The notes under the pieces were generated by a model that saw nothing but the letters and a program-made list of their open reading frames with translations, searched no databases and was not told where the DNA came from. From Mycoplasmoides alvi ATCC 29626 (GTDB lineage Bacteria > Bacillota_I > Bacilli_A > Mycoplasmatales > Mycoplasmoidaceae): DNA of 64,000 bases. The position numbers and the translations under genes were made by a program. Shown here piece by piece: positions 20,968-34,562 of the stretch; the stretch's first letter is position 1, and every line of letters starts with the position of its first letter. The stretch is from NCBI RefSeq assembly GCF_000701785.1, contig NZ_KL370825.1, forward strand, positions 1 through 64,000, written 5' to 3'.

Positions 20968-22260
20968 ATGGCATTGCACCAAAATGTTTTTATTAGTAAT
21001 TCTAATCAAAAATTAAAAAACGACGAAATTTTGCGTATTGAAAATTTAAAGGTTAATTTCAAGATTAAAGATGGAATTTTACAAGCTGTTCGTGGTGTTG
21101 ACTTAACAGTTCGTAAAGGACAAATTGTTGGTATTGTTGGTGAATCTGGTAGCGGAAAATCTGTTTGTGTAAAATCATTAATTGGATTCAATGATAATGC
21201 AGTTATTGAGGCCGATTTATTAAATTTATCTGATATTGATTTAACTAAAATTAAAAAACATTCATGAAGTTATATTCGTGGTAGTTATGTTTCATATATC
21301 CCACAAGATCCTTTATTATCCTTGAATCCTACAAAAAAAATTGGAGCCCAAGTTGCTGAAGCAGTTTTAACATCTGAACGTCGTAAATATTTACAAAGAA
21401 AAAAAAATTTATCTAAATTTGATAATGATTATGCATCTAAATTAAATAGTTATAGGAATGAATATCACCAATTAACCAAACGTGATACTGTCAAAAAAAG
21501 AGTAATTGAAATTTTAAATTTTATTGGCATTAAAAATGCAGAATCTAGAATGCACTCTTATCCACATGAGTTTTCTGGAGGGATGCGTCAAAGAATTGTA
21601 ATTGCAATTGCTGTAGCAACACGACCAGATTTAATTATTGCTGACGAACCAACAACAGCTCTAGATGTTACAATTCAAGCTAAAGTTTTGGAATTAATTA
21701 AAAGATTGCGTGATGAATTTAATATTACAATCATTTTTATTTCTCATAACATTGCTCTTGTTGCTAACTTTTGTGATTATGTTTATGTCATGTATGCTGG
21801 GCGCATTTTAGAGCAAGGTAAAACTGAAGAATTATTTTTAGATCCTAAGCACCCATATACTTGAGCTTTAATTGCCTCAATTCCTAATGAATCTGCTAAA
21901 GATGAAAAGTTATCATCAATCCCAGGAACACCACCAAATTTAGTTTCTCCTCCACGAGGTGATGCTTTTGCGCCTAGAAATAAATATGCAATGCAAATTG
22001 ATTTTGAATATCATCCACCTTTATTTGATATTACTGAAACACACAAAGCAGCAACTTGATTGTTGCATCCAGATGCTCCAAAGGTGAATATACCAGAAGA
22101 AGTTCAGAAAAAAATTGATGAGTCAAGATCATCATTTCAAATATATATTGAAAAAAAACGAACAGAAGAAGTTCAAAGATCTATTAACATAAATACTAAA
22201 AATTATGTAAATGATGATGGATTAGCATCAAATACAAATGATTTAAAAAATAAGGAGTAA
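20968..22260 (+). CDS. oppD: Oligopeptide ABC transporter ATPase OppD
   Basis: 430 aa. Walker A GESGSGKS (residues ~54-61), Q-loop YIPQDPLLSLNPTKKIG, signature SGGMRQRI, Walker B LIIADEPTTALD and the switch His in ISHN are all present. The Opp/Dpp C-terminal region follows, but it lacks the usual CPFxPRC cysteine cluster, having PPRGDAFAPRN. A charged insertion of about 35 residues lies between Q-loop and signature. A polar tail of about 60 residues ends the protein. Confidence 0.95.
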
Positions 22261-22266
22261 GCAAAG

Positions 22267-24801
22267 ATGAATAATGAAGAACTTTCTTTCTCTAAACATG
22301 AAACATTTTTAGAAGTTGAAAACTTAAATATGCTTTTTAAGATTCGTGGAACATTATTTCAGGCTTTAAATAATGTTAGTTTTCAAGTTAATAAAGGTGA
22401 TTTTTTTGGCATTATTGGTGAGTCTGGTAGTGGAAAATCTACAATAGGCAAGTGTATTATTAGACTTAATAAACCTACAGGTGGAAAAATTGAAATTGAT
22501 AATAACCTTTTATCTAATAAAAGGTTGAGTCGTCGTTCTAATCAATGATTACGCAAAAATGTTCAAATGATTTTTCAAGACCCAATGGCTTCGTTAAATC
22601 CAACTAAAAATGTATTACAACTTATATCAGAACCATTGATAATTAATAAACTATTATTTAAAAACACTTTTAAGTACTTTTTAAAAGTAAATCAAGTATC
22701 TCAATATTTTCACTATAATTTTATTAGTAGTGAATCACAATTATTTTTTGAATTTAAAAAACATTTTTTAACTAATTTTTATAATGTTATCTCTGATTTT
22801 AATAATAACTTAAATATTTTACTTGAAAATAACAAGCATAAAACATACAATGATCAGCATAATATTTTTTTAGCACATTATGATGATTTAAGTTTTAATA
22901 TCCAAAATTTAAGTGAATCAATTTATAAATATGTTGATGATTATAAGGCTATTATTAATAAAAATATTAATAGTTATGATACTGGTAATTTTGAAAAAGT
23001 TGACTATGATTTAAGTAATGCTAAAAAGTCATTAGCACTTGCTAAAAAAGCAATGAAGTATTCAAACAAAGGTATTCAAAAACATAAAGAGATATGTGAT
23101 GTTGAAACCCAACTTAATAACTTTAATATTCATTTTAAAGAAATTTATAATCATAAAAATTTTGGATATATTAAAAGTTGAGAATCAACAGTTTTAAGCA
23201 ATATCAAAGCTTTAAAACAAAATATTAAATTGTCACTTAATTTAGTTGATAAGATTTATCATAATCTAAATTTGATTATTGCTAAGCATACTTTTAGTTT
23301 TGTTAAATTTTTAAAAAAACATAAATATTTGGATGAAAATTACATTAGTTCTACAATTGCAAAAGTTGACAATCTTTTAAAAGAGTTATATTCAATTTTT
23401 TTTACATATTATATGGAACAAAATAATTTATTTGATTCGTCAACAAGTGTTAAAGAAAAATTAGTTATTATTAATAACTTGAAAAGTATTGTTAAAATAG
23501 CTCAATTTTATTATTTAACTTTCAAATCTAAAAAAATTATTAGTTATGACTTTTTTCAATCTACAATTAAAAAATATACATCTAAAATAAATGCTAATGA
23601 TAATTTTTTTCATCATTTGTTGAGTGCTGAAGTTTTTGATCAGTTTCTTTCTATTTTAAATCAGTTAACCTTAATAATTGACGAAAGTAAATTTAATAGT
23701 TCCAAAACTTTAAGTGAGCACCATAAAAAAATAAAAAATCAAAAAAATGTTTTATCACACTTAAAAAATGAATACAAAGAAATTGTTAAAGACCATTATG
23801 ATTATTTAAAAAACAATAAAGAAAATGAATATATAGATACTGTTACTATATGTAAATCTGATTTATTTTTAGCTAAAAAAAATCATGCAAATGCAGTTTC
23901 TAGTTTTTTAGATAATGATTGAATTAAAATTTCTAAAAGGAATGACAATAACAGTAAAATTTTAAAAGAATGTGAAGAAAAATATAATAAAGAATTAACT
24001 AGATTTAATAATCTATTCTTAAAATTAATGAAGCATTTAAAGCAAGTAAGTCATAATGAAAATTTAAAATTTGATTCTAGTATTATTAGAGAGTTTAAAT
24101 TAAGAACTAAAACCATTAAAGCAATTAATTTTGAATATCACAATTCAGTGCGTGAAACCTTTTTTTATCGTAAACTTTATACATGAAAACCAATTTTTAC
24201 TTGATTTTTATTTTTTATTTTTAAAAACTTGCTTAAACGTGATAGCGTTTATAAAGCTTTAGAAAGTGTGGGCTTAAAAAGAGAACATGCTTATAGGTAT
24301 CCCCATGAATTTTCAGGAGGTCAAAGGCAAAGAATTGTTATTGCAAGGGCATTGATAACTGAACCTCAATTAATAATTGCTGATGAACCAATTTCAGCAT
24401 TAGACGTATCTATTCAAGCTCAAGTTATTAATATTTTAAAAAATCTAGCAGAAAAAAATAAAATTACTGTTTTGTTTATTGCACATGATTTATCAATGGT
24501 TAATTATGTTTGTAATAGAGCAATTATTGTGCACCAAGGTAGAATTTTAGAAAAAGGTAGCGTTGATTCAATTTTTAATAACCCAATTCATCCTTATACT
24601 AGATCACTTATTAAAGCTACTCCTAAATTATCACGAGTTCATGTTGACCTTTCATCATTTAGTGATGAATTATCATATGATAAGGAATGAAGTATAACTA
24701 ATGTTCCTCATTTTATAAAAGTAAATAATTCTAAAGATCATTGGGTTTTAGGCACGAAATCTCAAGTAAATAGTTGAATCAATCAAGAGTGAACTTTTTA
24801 A
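22267..24801 (+). CDS. oppF: Oligopeptide ABC transporter ATPase OppF with a ~530-residue insertion
   Basis: 844 aa, where OppF of other bacteria is about 310-330. The ATPase core is split. Walker A GESGSGKS (~51-58) and the Q-loop MIFQDPMASLNPTKNV (~101-116) come first, and signature SGGQRQRIVIARALI with Walker B LIIADEPISALDVS only after residue 660. Between them lies a Lys/Asn/Phe-rich, mostly helical insert without recognisable domain. Long OppF proteins of this kind are known in M. pneumoniae and M. genitalium, so this is a lineage trait and not a frameshift or fusion. The last two Trp are UGA; stop is TAA at 24799-24801. Confidence 0.94.
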
Positions 24802-24901
24802 TTTCTTTTTAGTTATTTTTTAGTATACAAATACAATACTTTTACAATTCTATTTTTTGAAACAATAAATACATAATACTTCTTGGAGGTATTAGTAATT
24901 T

Positions 24902-25447
24902 ATGTTATGTGAAGTCCCTAAGACTGAAAATGAACTTTTAAAGTTTCACTTAGATTTTTCATTTAATTTTTTAAATAAAAAAATGCAAAAATATTACTTT
25001 GAATTTCTTTTACTAGAAAGGCAAGATTTGAAAACATTATCTTATATCTTTTTAAAAGAAACATGAGAGCGTTCTTTAAAAAATAAAAATATTCAAAATT
25101 TTAGATCTTATTTGTCTGGTTCTTTAAAAAATTTATTTATGACTTATGCTCGTAAATGTCATATAAATCCTGAAGATAGAACAACATTAATACCTGAATT
25201 TCATGATCATTTTTATGCACATAATCAAACTCCTGAATCATTTGCTAGATTTTCAGATTTGTTAGAAAAAATAAACAACATAAATCTTTCATTATCTAAA
25301 AATGAGAAAAAAGCTTTAAATGAATATTTTTTTCAAAAATGTAATTCACTTAAAGAAATTGCTTTAAAAAATAATGTAATGATTTATAAATTAAAATATT
25401 TAATTATTAAGATTAGAAAATTATTGCAAAAGGAAAAAGAAAGATAA
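24902..25447 (+). CDS. Small sigma-70-family-like transcription factor
   Basis: 181 aa with one UGA-Trp (residue ~55). Residues 20-85 are helical and could be a divergent sigma region 2 (aromatic/basic, including LKNLFMTYARKC). Residues ~128-176 (LSLSKNEKKALNEYFFQKCNSLKEIALKNNVMIYKLKYLIIKIRKLL) look like sigma region 4: a helix, then a helix-turn-helix with the SLKEIALKNNV turn. Size and layout fit ECF-type factors and the mycoplasma alternative sigma factor (MG428/MPN626 type), reported to control recombination genes. A strong CTTGGAGGT site precedes the ATG. The gene is monocistronic, with a terminator behind it. Function is inferred. Confidence 0.6.
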
Positions 25448-25470
25448 TATTTTTAATGTATCTTTTTATT
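25440..25470 (+). terminator. Intrinsic terminator after the sigma-like gene
   Basis: AAGATA (25440-25445) pairs with TATCTT (25458-25463) across a 12-nt loop and is followed by TTTATTTTT. The stem overlaps the stop codon region. Short but well placed. Confidence 0.5.
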
Positions 25471-25545
25471 TTTCATTTATCATATTATTGTGATTAATTT
25501 CACTAATTGATTAAATTCATTTTTTGCTAAATAGATGCAAATATT

Positions 25546-25573
25546 TTGACAAAGCACATTGGTTTGTTAATGT
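25546..25573 (+). promoter_or_regulatory. Possible promoter of a small RNA
   Basis: TTGACA (25546-25551) is a perfect -35. TAATGT (25568-25573), preceded by TGT, is a poor extended -10 at 16-bp spacing. It points into a non-coding stretch that ends at the terminator at 25811. Confidence 0.3.
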
Positions 25574-25810
25574 TGTTTTGTTTGTTATGGAATATTTGGA
25601 TTCAAAAATAGTATCTGAAAATAAACAAAAATTAGTTTTATTGTTTTGAAGTTGATTATCTAAAAACAGATTTCATCTTACACAATGAAGGGTTAATATT
25701 TTTGTAAGATATGAACTATGTTTTCTCTATTTAGTGGTTTTACAATGAATTTTATAAATCAATTAAAAGCATTTTTAGTTTTTTGTTTTTATTTTAAAAA
25801 TGCTAGTTTT

Positions 25811-25845
25811 GGCAAAACTCAGTGTTTGGGTTTTGCCTTTATTTT
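25811..25845 (+). terminator. Intrinsic terminator in the gap before the P-type ATPase
   Basis: GGCAAAAC (25811-25818) and GTTTTGCC (25830-25837) form a perfect 8-bp stem, followed by TTTATTTTT. It is on the plus strand and too far (370 bp) from the sigma-like gene, which already has its own hairpin, so it implies another transcript. Confidence 0.7.
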
Positions 25846-25932
25846 TATAAATTAGTTTTTTTAATACATAATTTTGTATTAAAATACTTCCTTAATTATC
25901 AACTTGATAATAATTTCTTACTTAGGTAATAT

Positions 25933-28785
<2,853 letters not shown>

Positions 28786-28788
28786 TTT

Positions 28789-29349
28789 TTAGTTAATTTT
28801 TTCTCAATCTTCATCTACAAACATAGGTTTAATTGGGTTTATTCGATCATAGTAAAGTTTTCCTTCTAAATGATCATATTCATGTTGTAAGCACATGGAT
28901 AATATACCTTTTGCTTCAATGGTTATATTCTTTTTTTGGAAAAAATCATAACCTTCTATTTTAATCTTAGAATTTCTAATTACATATCCTTTCTTATCGA
29001 CAGGCACACTTAAACAACCTTCGCCTGCAAGAATATATGCTTTTTTTGCTGATACGCTCAATAAATTTGGATTTATAAGGAAATATTTATGTTCAATTTT
29101 ATTTTCATCATCAAGATGAATGTAAAACATTCTTTTTTTATATCCAATTTGATTTGCTGCAATGCCAATTCCTGGTCTGATATTAAATTTTTTTGCATTA
29201 CCTAAATAACTTTCATCTATATAGCTAATCATTTTTTTTATATTAACTAAGTCAATTTCATTTAAAGGAAAATTAACTTTTTCACATTTAATTCTCATTT
29301 CATTATTTTGATCTAGTGTAATTCAATCTTTTTTTGGAAAATAGTCCAT
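28789..29349 (-). CDS. def: Peptide deformylase
   Basis: 186 aa on the minus strand. Motif 1 GIGIAANQIG, motif 2 EGCLSVP and motif 3 QHEYDHLEG supply the metal ligands (Cys and two His) and catalytic Glu. It removes the N-formyl group from nascent proteins. The start is at 29349 (MDYFPKKDW), reached by reading UGA-Trp; shorter starts would remove conserved N-terminal sequence. UGA near the end is also Trp, and TAA lies at 28789-28791. Confidence 0.96.
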
Positions 29350-29420
29350 GATTTTTCTTTCAAAATATTAAATTATTTATAATATAAGAAATTTTATATT
29401 CATTTTTGTGATTATGTTCT

Positions 29421-29999
29421 ATGAATAACAAAAAAGGCTCAATTGTTTTAATATCTGGTCCTAGTGGCGTGGGCAAAGGAAGCATTGTTAATGAGTTATT
29501 AAAATTTCATGAATTAAAACTTAAATATGCTATATCTGCTACTACTAGACCTAAAAGAATTAATGAACAAGAAGGCATTCATTATTTCTTTAAAACAAAA
29601 GAACAATTTGAAAAAATGATTGAAAATAATGAATTGCTAGAATATGCCATGTATGTGGGTAATTATTATGGAACCCCGATGTCTCAAGTAGAAGATATTT
29701 TAAATTCGGGTTATAACCTTTTATTAGAGATTGAGTGCCTTGGCGCGATGCAAGTGTTAAATAAATTTTCAGATACTCTAAGTATTTTTATTACTCCACC
29801 ATCATTTGAAGAATTAAGAAATCGATTAAAAAAACGTAATTCAGAAACAGATACAATGATTGATAAAAGAATTGAACAAGCTAAAAATGAATTAGATCTT
29901 TATTCACGCAAATATAAGTATATTTTAATGAATGATGTTTTAAATGAAACTATAAAAAATATTTATAATATCTTATTCCAAGAAGTGATTAATAAATAA
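29421..29999 (+). CDS. gmk: Guanylate kinase
   Basis: 192 aa. P-loop LISGPSGVGKGSIVNELL (~10-27), the GMP-binding ATTRPKRINEQEGIHYFF and EYAMYVGNYYGTP segments, and LLEIECLGAMQV are all typical. It phosphorylates GMP/dGMP to GDP/dGDP. It is divergent from def, with a 71-bp shared promoter region, and heads the gene block that continues with the phosphatase and kinase genes, as in M. pneumoniae. Confidence 0.97.
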   Translation: MNNKKGSIVLISGPSGVGKGSIVNELLKFHELKLKYAISATTRPKRINEQEGIHYFFKTKEQFEKMIENNELLEYAMYVGNYYGTPMSQVEDILNSGYNLLLEIECLGAMQVLNKFSDTLSIFITPPSFEELRNRLKKRNSETDTMIDKRIEQAKNELDLYSRKYKYILMNDVLNETIKNIYNILFQEVINK

Positions 30000-30056
30000 T
30001 AGATTTTATTATTTATAATAAGTCACTAGATTAACTAGTTACATTCAAGAGATACA

Positions 30057-30881
30057 ATGACTTTAAAAAAAAATCGTAATTTTTCATCAATAAAAAATAA
30101 TTCATTTGGTTCAGCATCTGATGTTGGTATTGTTCGAAAAGAAAACCAAGATTCTGTTTTTATTGGAACCAACATTTATAACAACTTGATTGTTATTGTT
30201 TGTGATGGATTAGGAGGTTATAAGGGTGGCGCAATTGCATCAAGCATTGTTTGTAATTTATTTCGAGATGAATTTTTAAGTAATGATTTTAATGGTAAAT
30301 CAAAAAAATTTATTGAAGATTGATTTGCTCAAACAGTTTTAAAATCACGTCATTCTATTAGCAATTACGTTATGAATAACAGTTATCAGCAACCTGATTT
30401 GTCACAAATGGCAACAACTATTGTTTTAACTTTAGTTGCTAATAAAAAAATTTATACTTTTTGAATTGGTGACTCACGTGCATATTTAGTTGATACTAAT
30501 AAACAAACGTGGCAAATAACTCTAGATCACAATCTTTATAATGTTTTAAAGCTTGCAAATGCAAGAGAAGAAACTTTTAAGAAACATGCAAATGAATTGT
30601 TAGCTTTAACTAACATAATTTCTAAAGATATTGATCATAAGCAAACTTTTGGTGTTTCTATTCATGAACCAAAAGAGAGTGAAAAGTATTTAATTTTATG
30701 TTCTGATGGTTTTTATAACTTTGTTAATTCAGAAAGTTTTTATACTTTAATTGAAAATTATTCAGATGATATGATTGGCGCTTCAAAGCATTTAATTAAT
30801 GTTGCAATGCAAAATATGAGTAATGATAATGTTACTGTTGCAGTCGTTAATTTATTAGAGGTGTTACATGGAAAAAAATAA
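30057..30881 (+). CDS. PP2C-family protein serine/threonine phosphatase
   Basis: 274 aa with UGA-Trp. Metal-binding motifs in order: DVGIVRKENQDSVF, CDGLGGYKGG, a central TTIVLTLV and WIGDSRAYLV, CSDGFYNFV, and NDNVTVAVV at the end. The two-manganese site is complete, so it should be active. Its stop overlaps the start of the kinase gene by 14 bp, so both are made together. It is the likely partner that reverses the kinase reaction, by analogy with PrpC/PrkC of Bacillus. Confidence 0.95.
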
Positions 30882-32055
30882 ATCGAAAAAAGTCGATTTA
30901 TTATTACCCAATGACATTATTCTTGGTAAATATAAGGTAATAAAGCCCATTAATAAGGGTGGCATGGATTCTTATATTTACTCAGCTATTAATACTTCTT
31001 TAGACACTAGTTTATCAACTGATGCACAAATAGAGCAAGTTGTAATTAAAGTAGTTCAAAGAACTCCTACAATGAAAGAACATAATTGAACCAAATTTTT
31101 AGAAGAACTAGTTACTGCTAGTCGTGTGCGCCATGCTAATTTGGTTCAAACATATGATGTTGTTACACAAAAATTAGAAGTATTACGAAATAACCGAATT
31201 GTTGTTTTGAATGATGTTGCTATTATAGTAATGGAAAGTGTTGATGGACCTTCATTACGTAATTTATTGAATACTAAAGGTTATTTTAGTGTCGATGAGG
31301 CTATGTATTATTTTAAAAAAATAGTACTAGGGATTAAACGATTGCATACTTATACCCATATGATTATCCATCGGGATTTAAAACCAGAAAATATTTTGTT
31401 ATCTAAGGATTTACGTGAAATTAAAATTTTAGATTTTGGCATATCCTCATCTGTAATTGTTGAAAATTTTAATTTTATTACAATTACAGAAGAACAATCT
31501 TTGTTTGGTACTGTTGAATATATGTCTCCTGATAATTTGGATTTTAATATTGATCCTAAGACAAATAAAAAAATTCGTAAACCTCCAACTCCACAATTTG
31601 ATTTTCATTCATTGGGTATTATTTTGTTTGAAATGTTAACAGGTGACAAACCATTTACTAAAAGCTCTAAAGATGATAAGGAAACAATTAAAAAAGCACG
31701 TTTGTATGATATTCCTGTAATGAAAGGAATTCGATATGATATTCCAAATAGTATTGATAATATTGTTTTTAGATGTATTGCTTCAAAAATAGAGGATTTA
31801 AAATATCGATATTCAAATTGTGATGAGTTGTTAAGTGATATTGAAACATATGATCAACCTAATCGTATAAATGAAGAATTATTAAAACCCATTGCATCTC
31901 GTGTTCTTGAACGCGAAGATAGCTTTAATCCACAATTTAGCAAAAGCAAAGAGTCTTGGTATTATAAAAAATATTTAGTAGTAAATTGTTCTCTTTTATT
32001 TTTTTTAATAACAATTTTAGTTCTTGTATTAACAATTGTTCATTTTACTAAATAA
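30868..32055 (+). CDS. prkC: Serine/threonine protein kinase (PrkC-like, no sensor domain)
   Basis: 395 aa. Kinase domain ~15-330: glycine loop NKGGMDSYIYSA, Lys in VVIKVV, catalytic HRDLKPEN (Asp ~170), DFGIS, and GTVEYMSPDN. The C-terminus holds one hydrophobic helix (LVVNCSLLFFLITILVLVLTIV) followed by only a few residues. The extracellular PASTA repeats that sense muropeptides in walled bacteria are absent, as expected for a wall-less organism. The glycine loop is degenerate (G-G-M-D). It overlaps the PP2C gene; rsgA follows 13 bases later. Confidence 0.95.
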
Positions 32056-32068
32056 GTGATAATTGGTT

Positions 32069-32920
32069 ATGAAAGCAATTGTTTTAAAAATTGTAGCTAA
32101 TTTAGTAGTTGTGTGACATGAAAATAAAGAAATTAAAGTTTTTGCTCCTGGAAAATGAAAACAAATGGGAATAAAAATATATCCAGGTGATTATGTTCAG
32201 TTAGATTATCGCGGCTCAGAATTACAAATAATTGATTTATATCCGCGTAAAAATTTAATTGAAAAACTTCGAATAGCAAATATTGATAATTTAATTGTTG
32301 TTCAATCAATTGTTGAACCAAATATCAATTGATTGTCTTTGCTAAAGACTATAGCCTTTTATGAATACCATGCAAATATAATACCCATTTTTCTTATTAC
32401 AAAAACTGATATTGCAAAAATAAGTGTAAATGATCAAATGTTTTTAAATGACTTAAAACAGATAGGTTATGTTGTTTTGATTAAAAACAAAGAAAAAGAT
32501 TTAATTACTTTGCAAAACATTGTCGCTTCAAAAATTTCTTGTTTTACAGGTGAAAGTGGCGTCGGAAAATCAACTTTAATTAATAATTTAGATCCAAAGT
32601 TTATGCGATCTGTTCAAGAAATTTCTTGAAAATTAAATAGAGGCAAAAATACTACAACTCAAACTGAATTACTATCTTTTCATAATGGTTTTTTGGTTGA
32701 CACACCTGGATATTCAAAATTTTTATTAAATTTAACACCACATCAATTGAGTGAATCTTTTCATGATTTTTCTAAACTTAAGACAAAGTGTAAATTTAAT
32801 GATTGTCTACACTTAAATGAATTTAATTGTGCAATTATAAAAATTTTGGGATCAGCATTGATGCCGCAATGACGTTATAACATTTATGTTGAATTACAAA
32901 AACAACTTAAATTTACCTAA
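32069..32920 (+). CDS. rsgA: Ribosome small-subunit GTPase RsgA
   Basis: 283 aa with UGA-Trp. The circularly permuted GTPase order is visible: an OB-fold start, then G4-like TKTD, P-loop GESGVGKSTLINNL, G3 DTPGYSKF, and a C-terminal zinc site (C-x-F-N-D-C-x-H, then Cys). It checks late maturation of the 30S subunit. In Bacillus the homologous gene sits with prpC and prkC, and its product is a kinase substrate; the same neighbours occur here. Confidence 0.95.
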
Positions 32921-33115
32921 ATGAAAAGTTTATTTTTAAGCATTCAAATTTTTAAATGATTTCATTATTTGCTTTAGTTTTAATTTAAGCATTTGTTAAG
33001 TTTGTATAAGGAAATTAACACAACAAACATTTTATTAAACAAAAAATTAATTATTTAGAATAAAAGCATAAATATTTTTAAGTATTTCATTGACTATTTT
33101 ATTTAAGTGATTTTT

Positions 33116-33682
33116 ATGAGTTTAAAACTTATAGTTGGTTTAGGAAATCCAGGCAAACAATATGAAAACACTCGACATAATGTTGGTTTTATGTTTGTTG
33201 ATAAGTTATGTGATACTTTAGGTCTTTCATTAACAAATGAAGGGTTCAAAGGTCTTTTTGTTAAATCCAAATTTAATGATCAAGATTTTATTATTTCTAA
33301 ACCCCAAACTTTTATGAATTTATCTGGAATTTTCGTTAGACAATTATCTGATTTTTACAAGATATGACCTCAAAATATTTTGATAATTTATGATGATTTG
33401 GCATTTAATTTGGGTCAAATTAAATTAAGATTAAAGGGATCTAGTGGTGGACATAATGGAATGCAAAATATTATCAAGTGTATGTCAACTGATAAGATAA
33501 AAAGAATTAGAGTCGGTATAGGTCCACAAAATAATAAAAATTTAGCTAATTTTGTTTTAAGTAATTTTCTTCCTAATGAATCAATTTTATTAGATTTAGG
33601 TATAAGTAAAGCAACATTAGCTGCTTGTGATTTTTTAGAAAAAAATGATTTTTCTAATTTAATGAATAAATATAATGTTTAA
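33116..33682 (+). CDS. pth: Peptidyl-tRNA hydrolase
   Basis: 188 aa with one UGA-Trp. LIVGLGNPGKQYENTRHNVGFM carries the catalytic His; ISKPQTFMNLSG and YDDLAFNLGQIKLRLKGSSGGHNGMQNII are typical. The ATG at 33116 gives the family start MSLKLIVGLGNPG; an in-frame GTG at 33107 is less likely. It overlaps tilS by 8 bp. Confidence 0.97.
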
Positions 33683-34562
33683 AAATAATAAAAATGAAAT
33701 TATCAATCAATGTCTAGCAAGTGTATCAGGTGGCCCTGATTCCATGGCATTGCTTAATAAATATAAAGATTGTATAAAAGTTGTTTGTCATGTTAATTAT
33801 AATGCTCGTCATACCTCTAAACGGGATGAAAACATTGTTAAAGCTTATTGTTTAAAAAATAACATTAAATTGCATGTTCTTAGTGTAAATAGCAAATTAG
33901 AAGCAACAAAAAACTTTCAAAATTGAGCCCGCATTGTTAGATATAATTTTATGCACAAAATTGCCAAACAATACAATATAAAAACAATTTTAGTTGCACA
34001 TAATTTAAATGATTTTATTGAAACCGCTATAATGCAAATATTAAAAAAAAAATTAACATTATTTTTAGGTATTAAGCAATATAGTAAATATCATGATCTT
34101 TATATTTATCGACCTTTTATTAATATTTGAAAAAAAGATCTACTAAATTATTGCTTATCTAATTCAGTTCCTTTTGGAATAGATGAATCTAATTTTTCTT
34201 TAAAATATGAAAGAAACATTATTAGAAATAATATAAATAAATGAGATATTAATGAACTTTTATATTTTCTTGTACTTGTAAAAAAGTATAACAATAAAAA
34301 TGAAAAATTAAATGACTCAGTTATTTCATTTTACAAAATTTGAAAAAGCAACAAATATACCAAAATACTTTTGAATAAAAATATTGATTTTATTTTTCAT
34401 GTTCTTTTTGAAATGTTTAAAGAATATAATCTAAAATTTGATATTAATAAATTTAAGGCAATTTTAATTTTAATGTATAAAAATAATCCTAATAAAGGCT
34501 TGAGAATTGGTAAAAACAAAAAACTTTATGTAAAAAATAAACAATTATTTATTATTTCATAA
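33675..34562 (+). CDS. tilS: tRNA(Ile)-lysidine synthase, short form
   Basis: 295 aa with many UGA-Trp codons. The PP-loop ATP site SVSGGPDSMALL is at residues ~11-22, followed by CHVNYNARHTSKRDE and LVAHNLNDFIETAIMQ. The C-terminal domain seen in E. coli TilS is absent, as in other small mollicute enzymes. It makes lysidine at C34 so that tRNA-Ile reads AUA. It overlaps pth at its start and, at its end, the convergent HAD gene by 11 bp. Confidence 0.93.

Larger units (their letters stand above)
25471..25932. other. Structured non-coding interval before the P-type ATPase
   Basis: No convincing gene. A 56-codon frame at 25587-25757 has no ribosome site and no recognisable protein. The interval contains a perfect TTGACA (25546-25551), an 8-bp perfect stem (ATCTTACA 25675-25682 with TGTAAGAT 25703-25710) and a strong terminator at 25811-25845, an arrangement compatible with a small RNA. 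Confidence 0.45.

Noticed and set aside
22630-24225. OppF as a gene disrupted by an inserted element
   Set aside because: One continuous code-4 frame joins both halves, base composition is like the neighbours, no inverted or direct repeats flank it, and long OppF is known in the lineage.
25587-25757. 56-codon open frame with several UGA-Trp in the gap before the P-type ATPase
   Set aside because: No ribosome site, no recognisable sequence, unusual Trp/Leu composition, and it overlaps the better supported hairpin structure.
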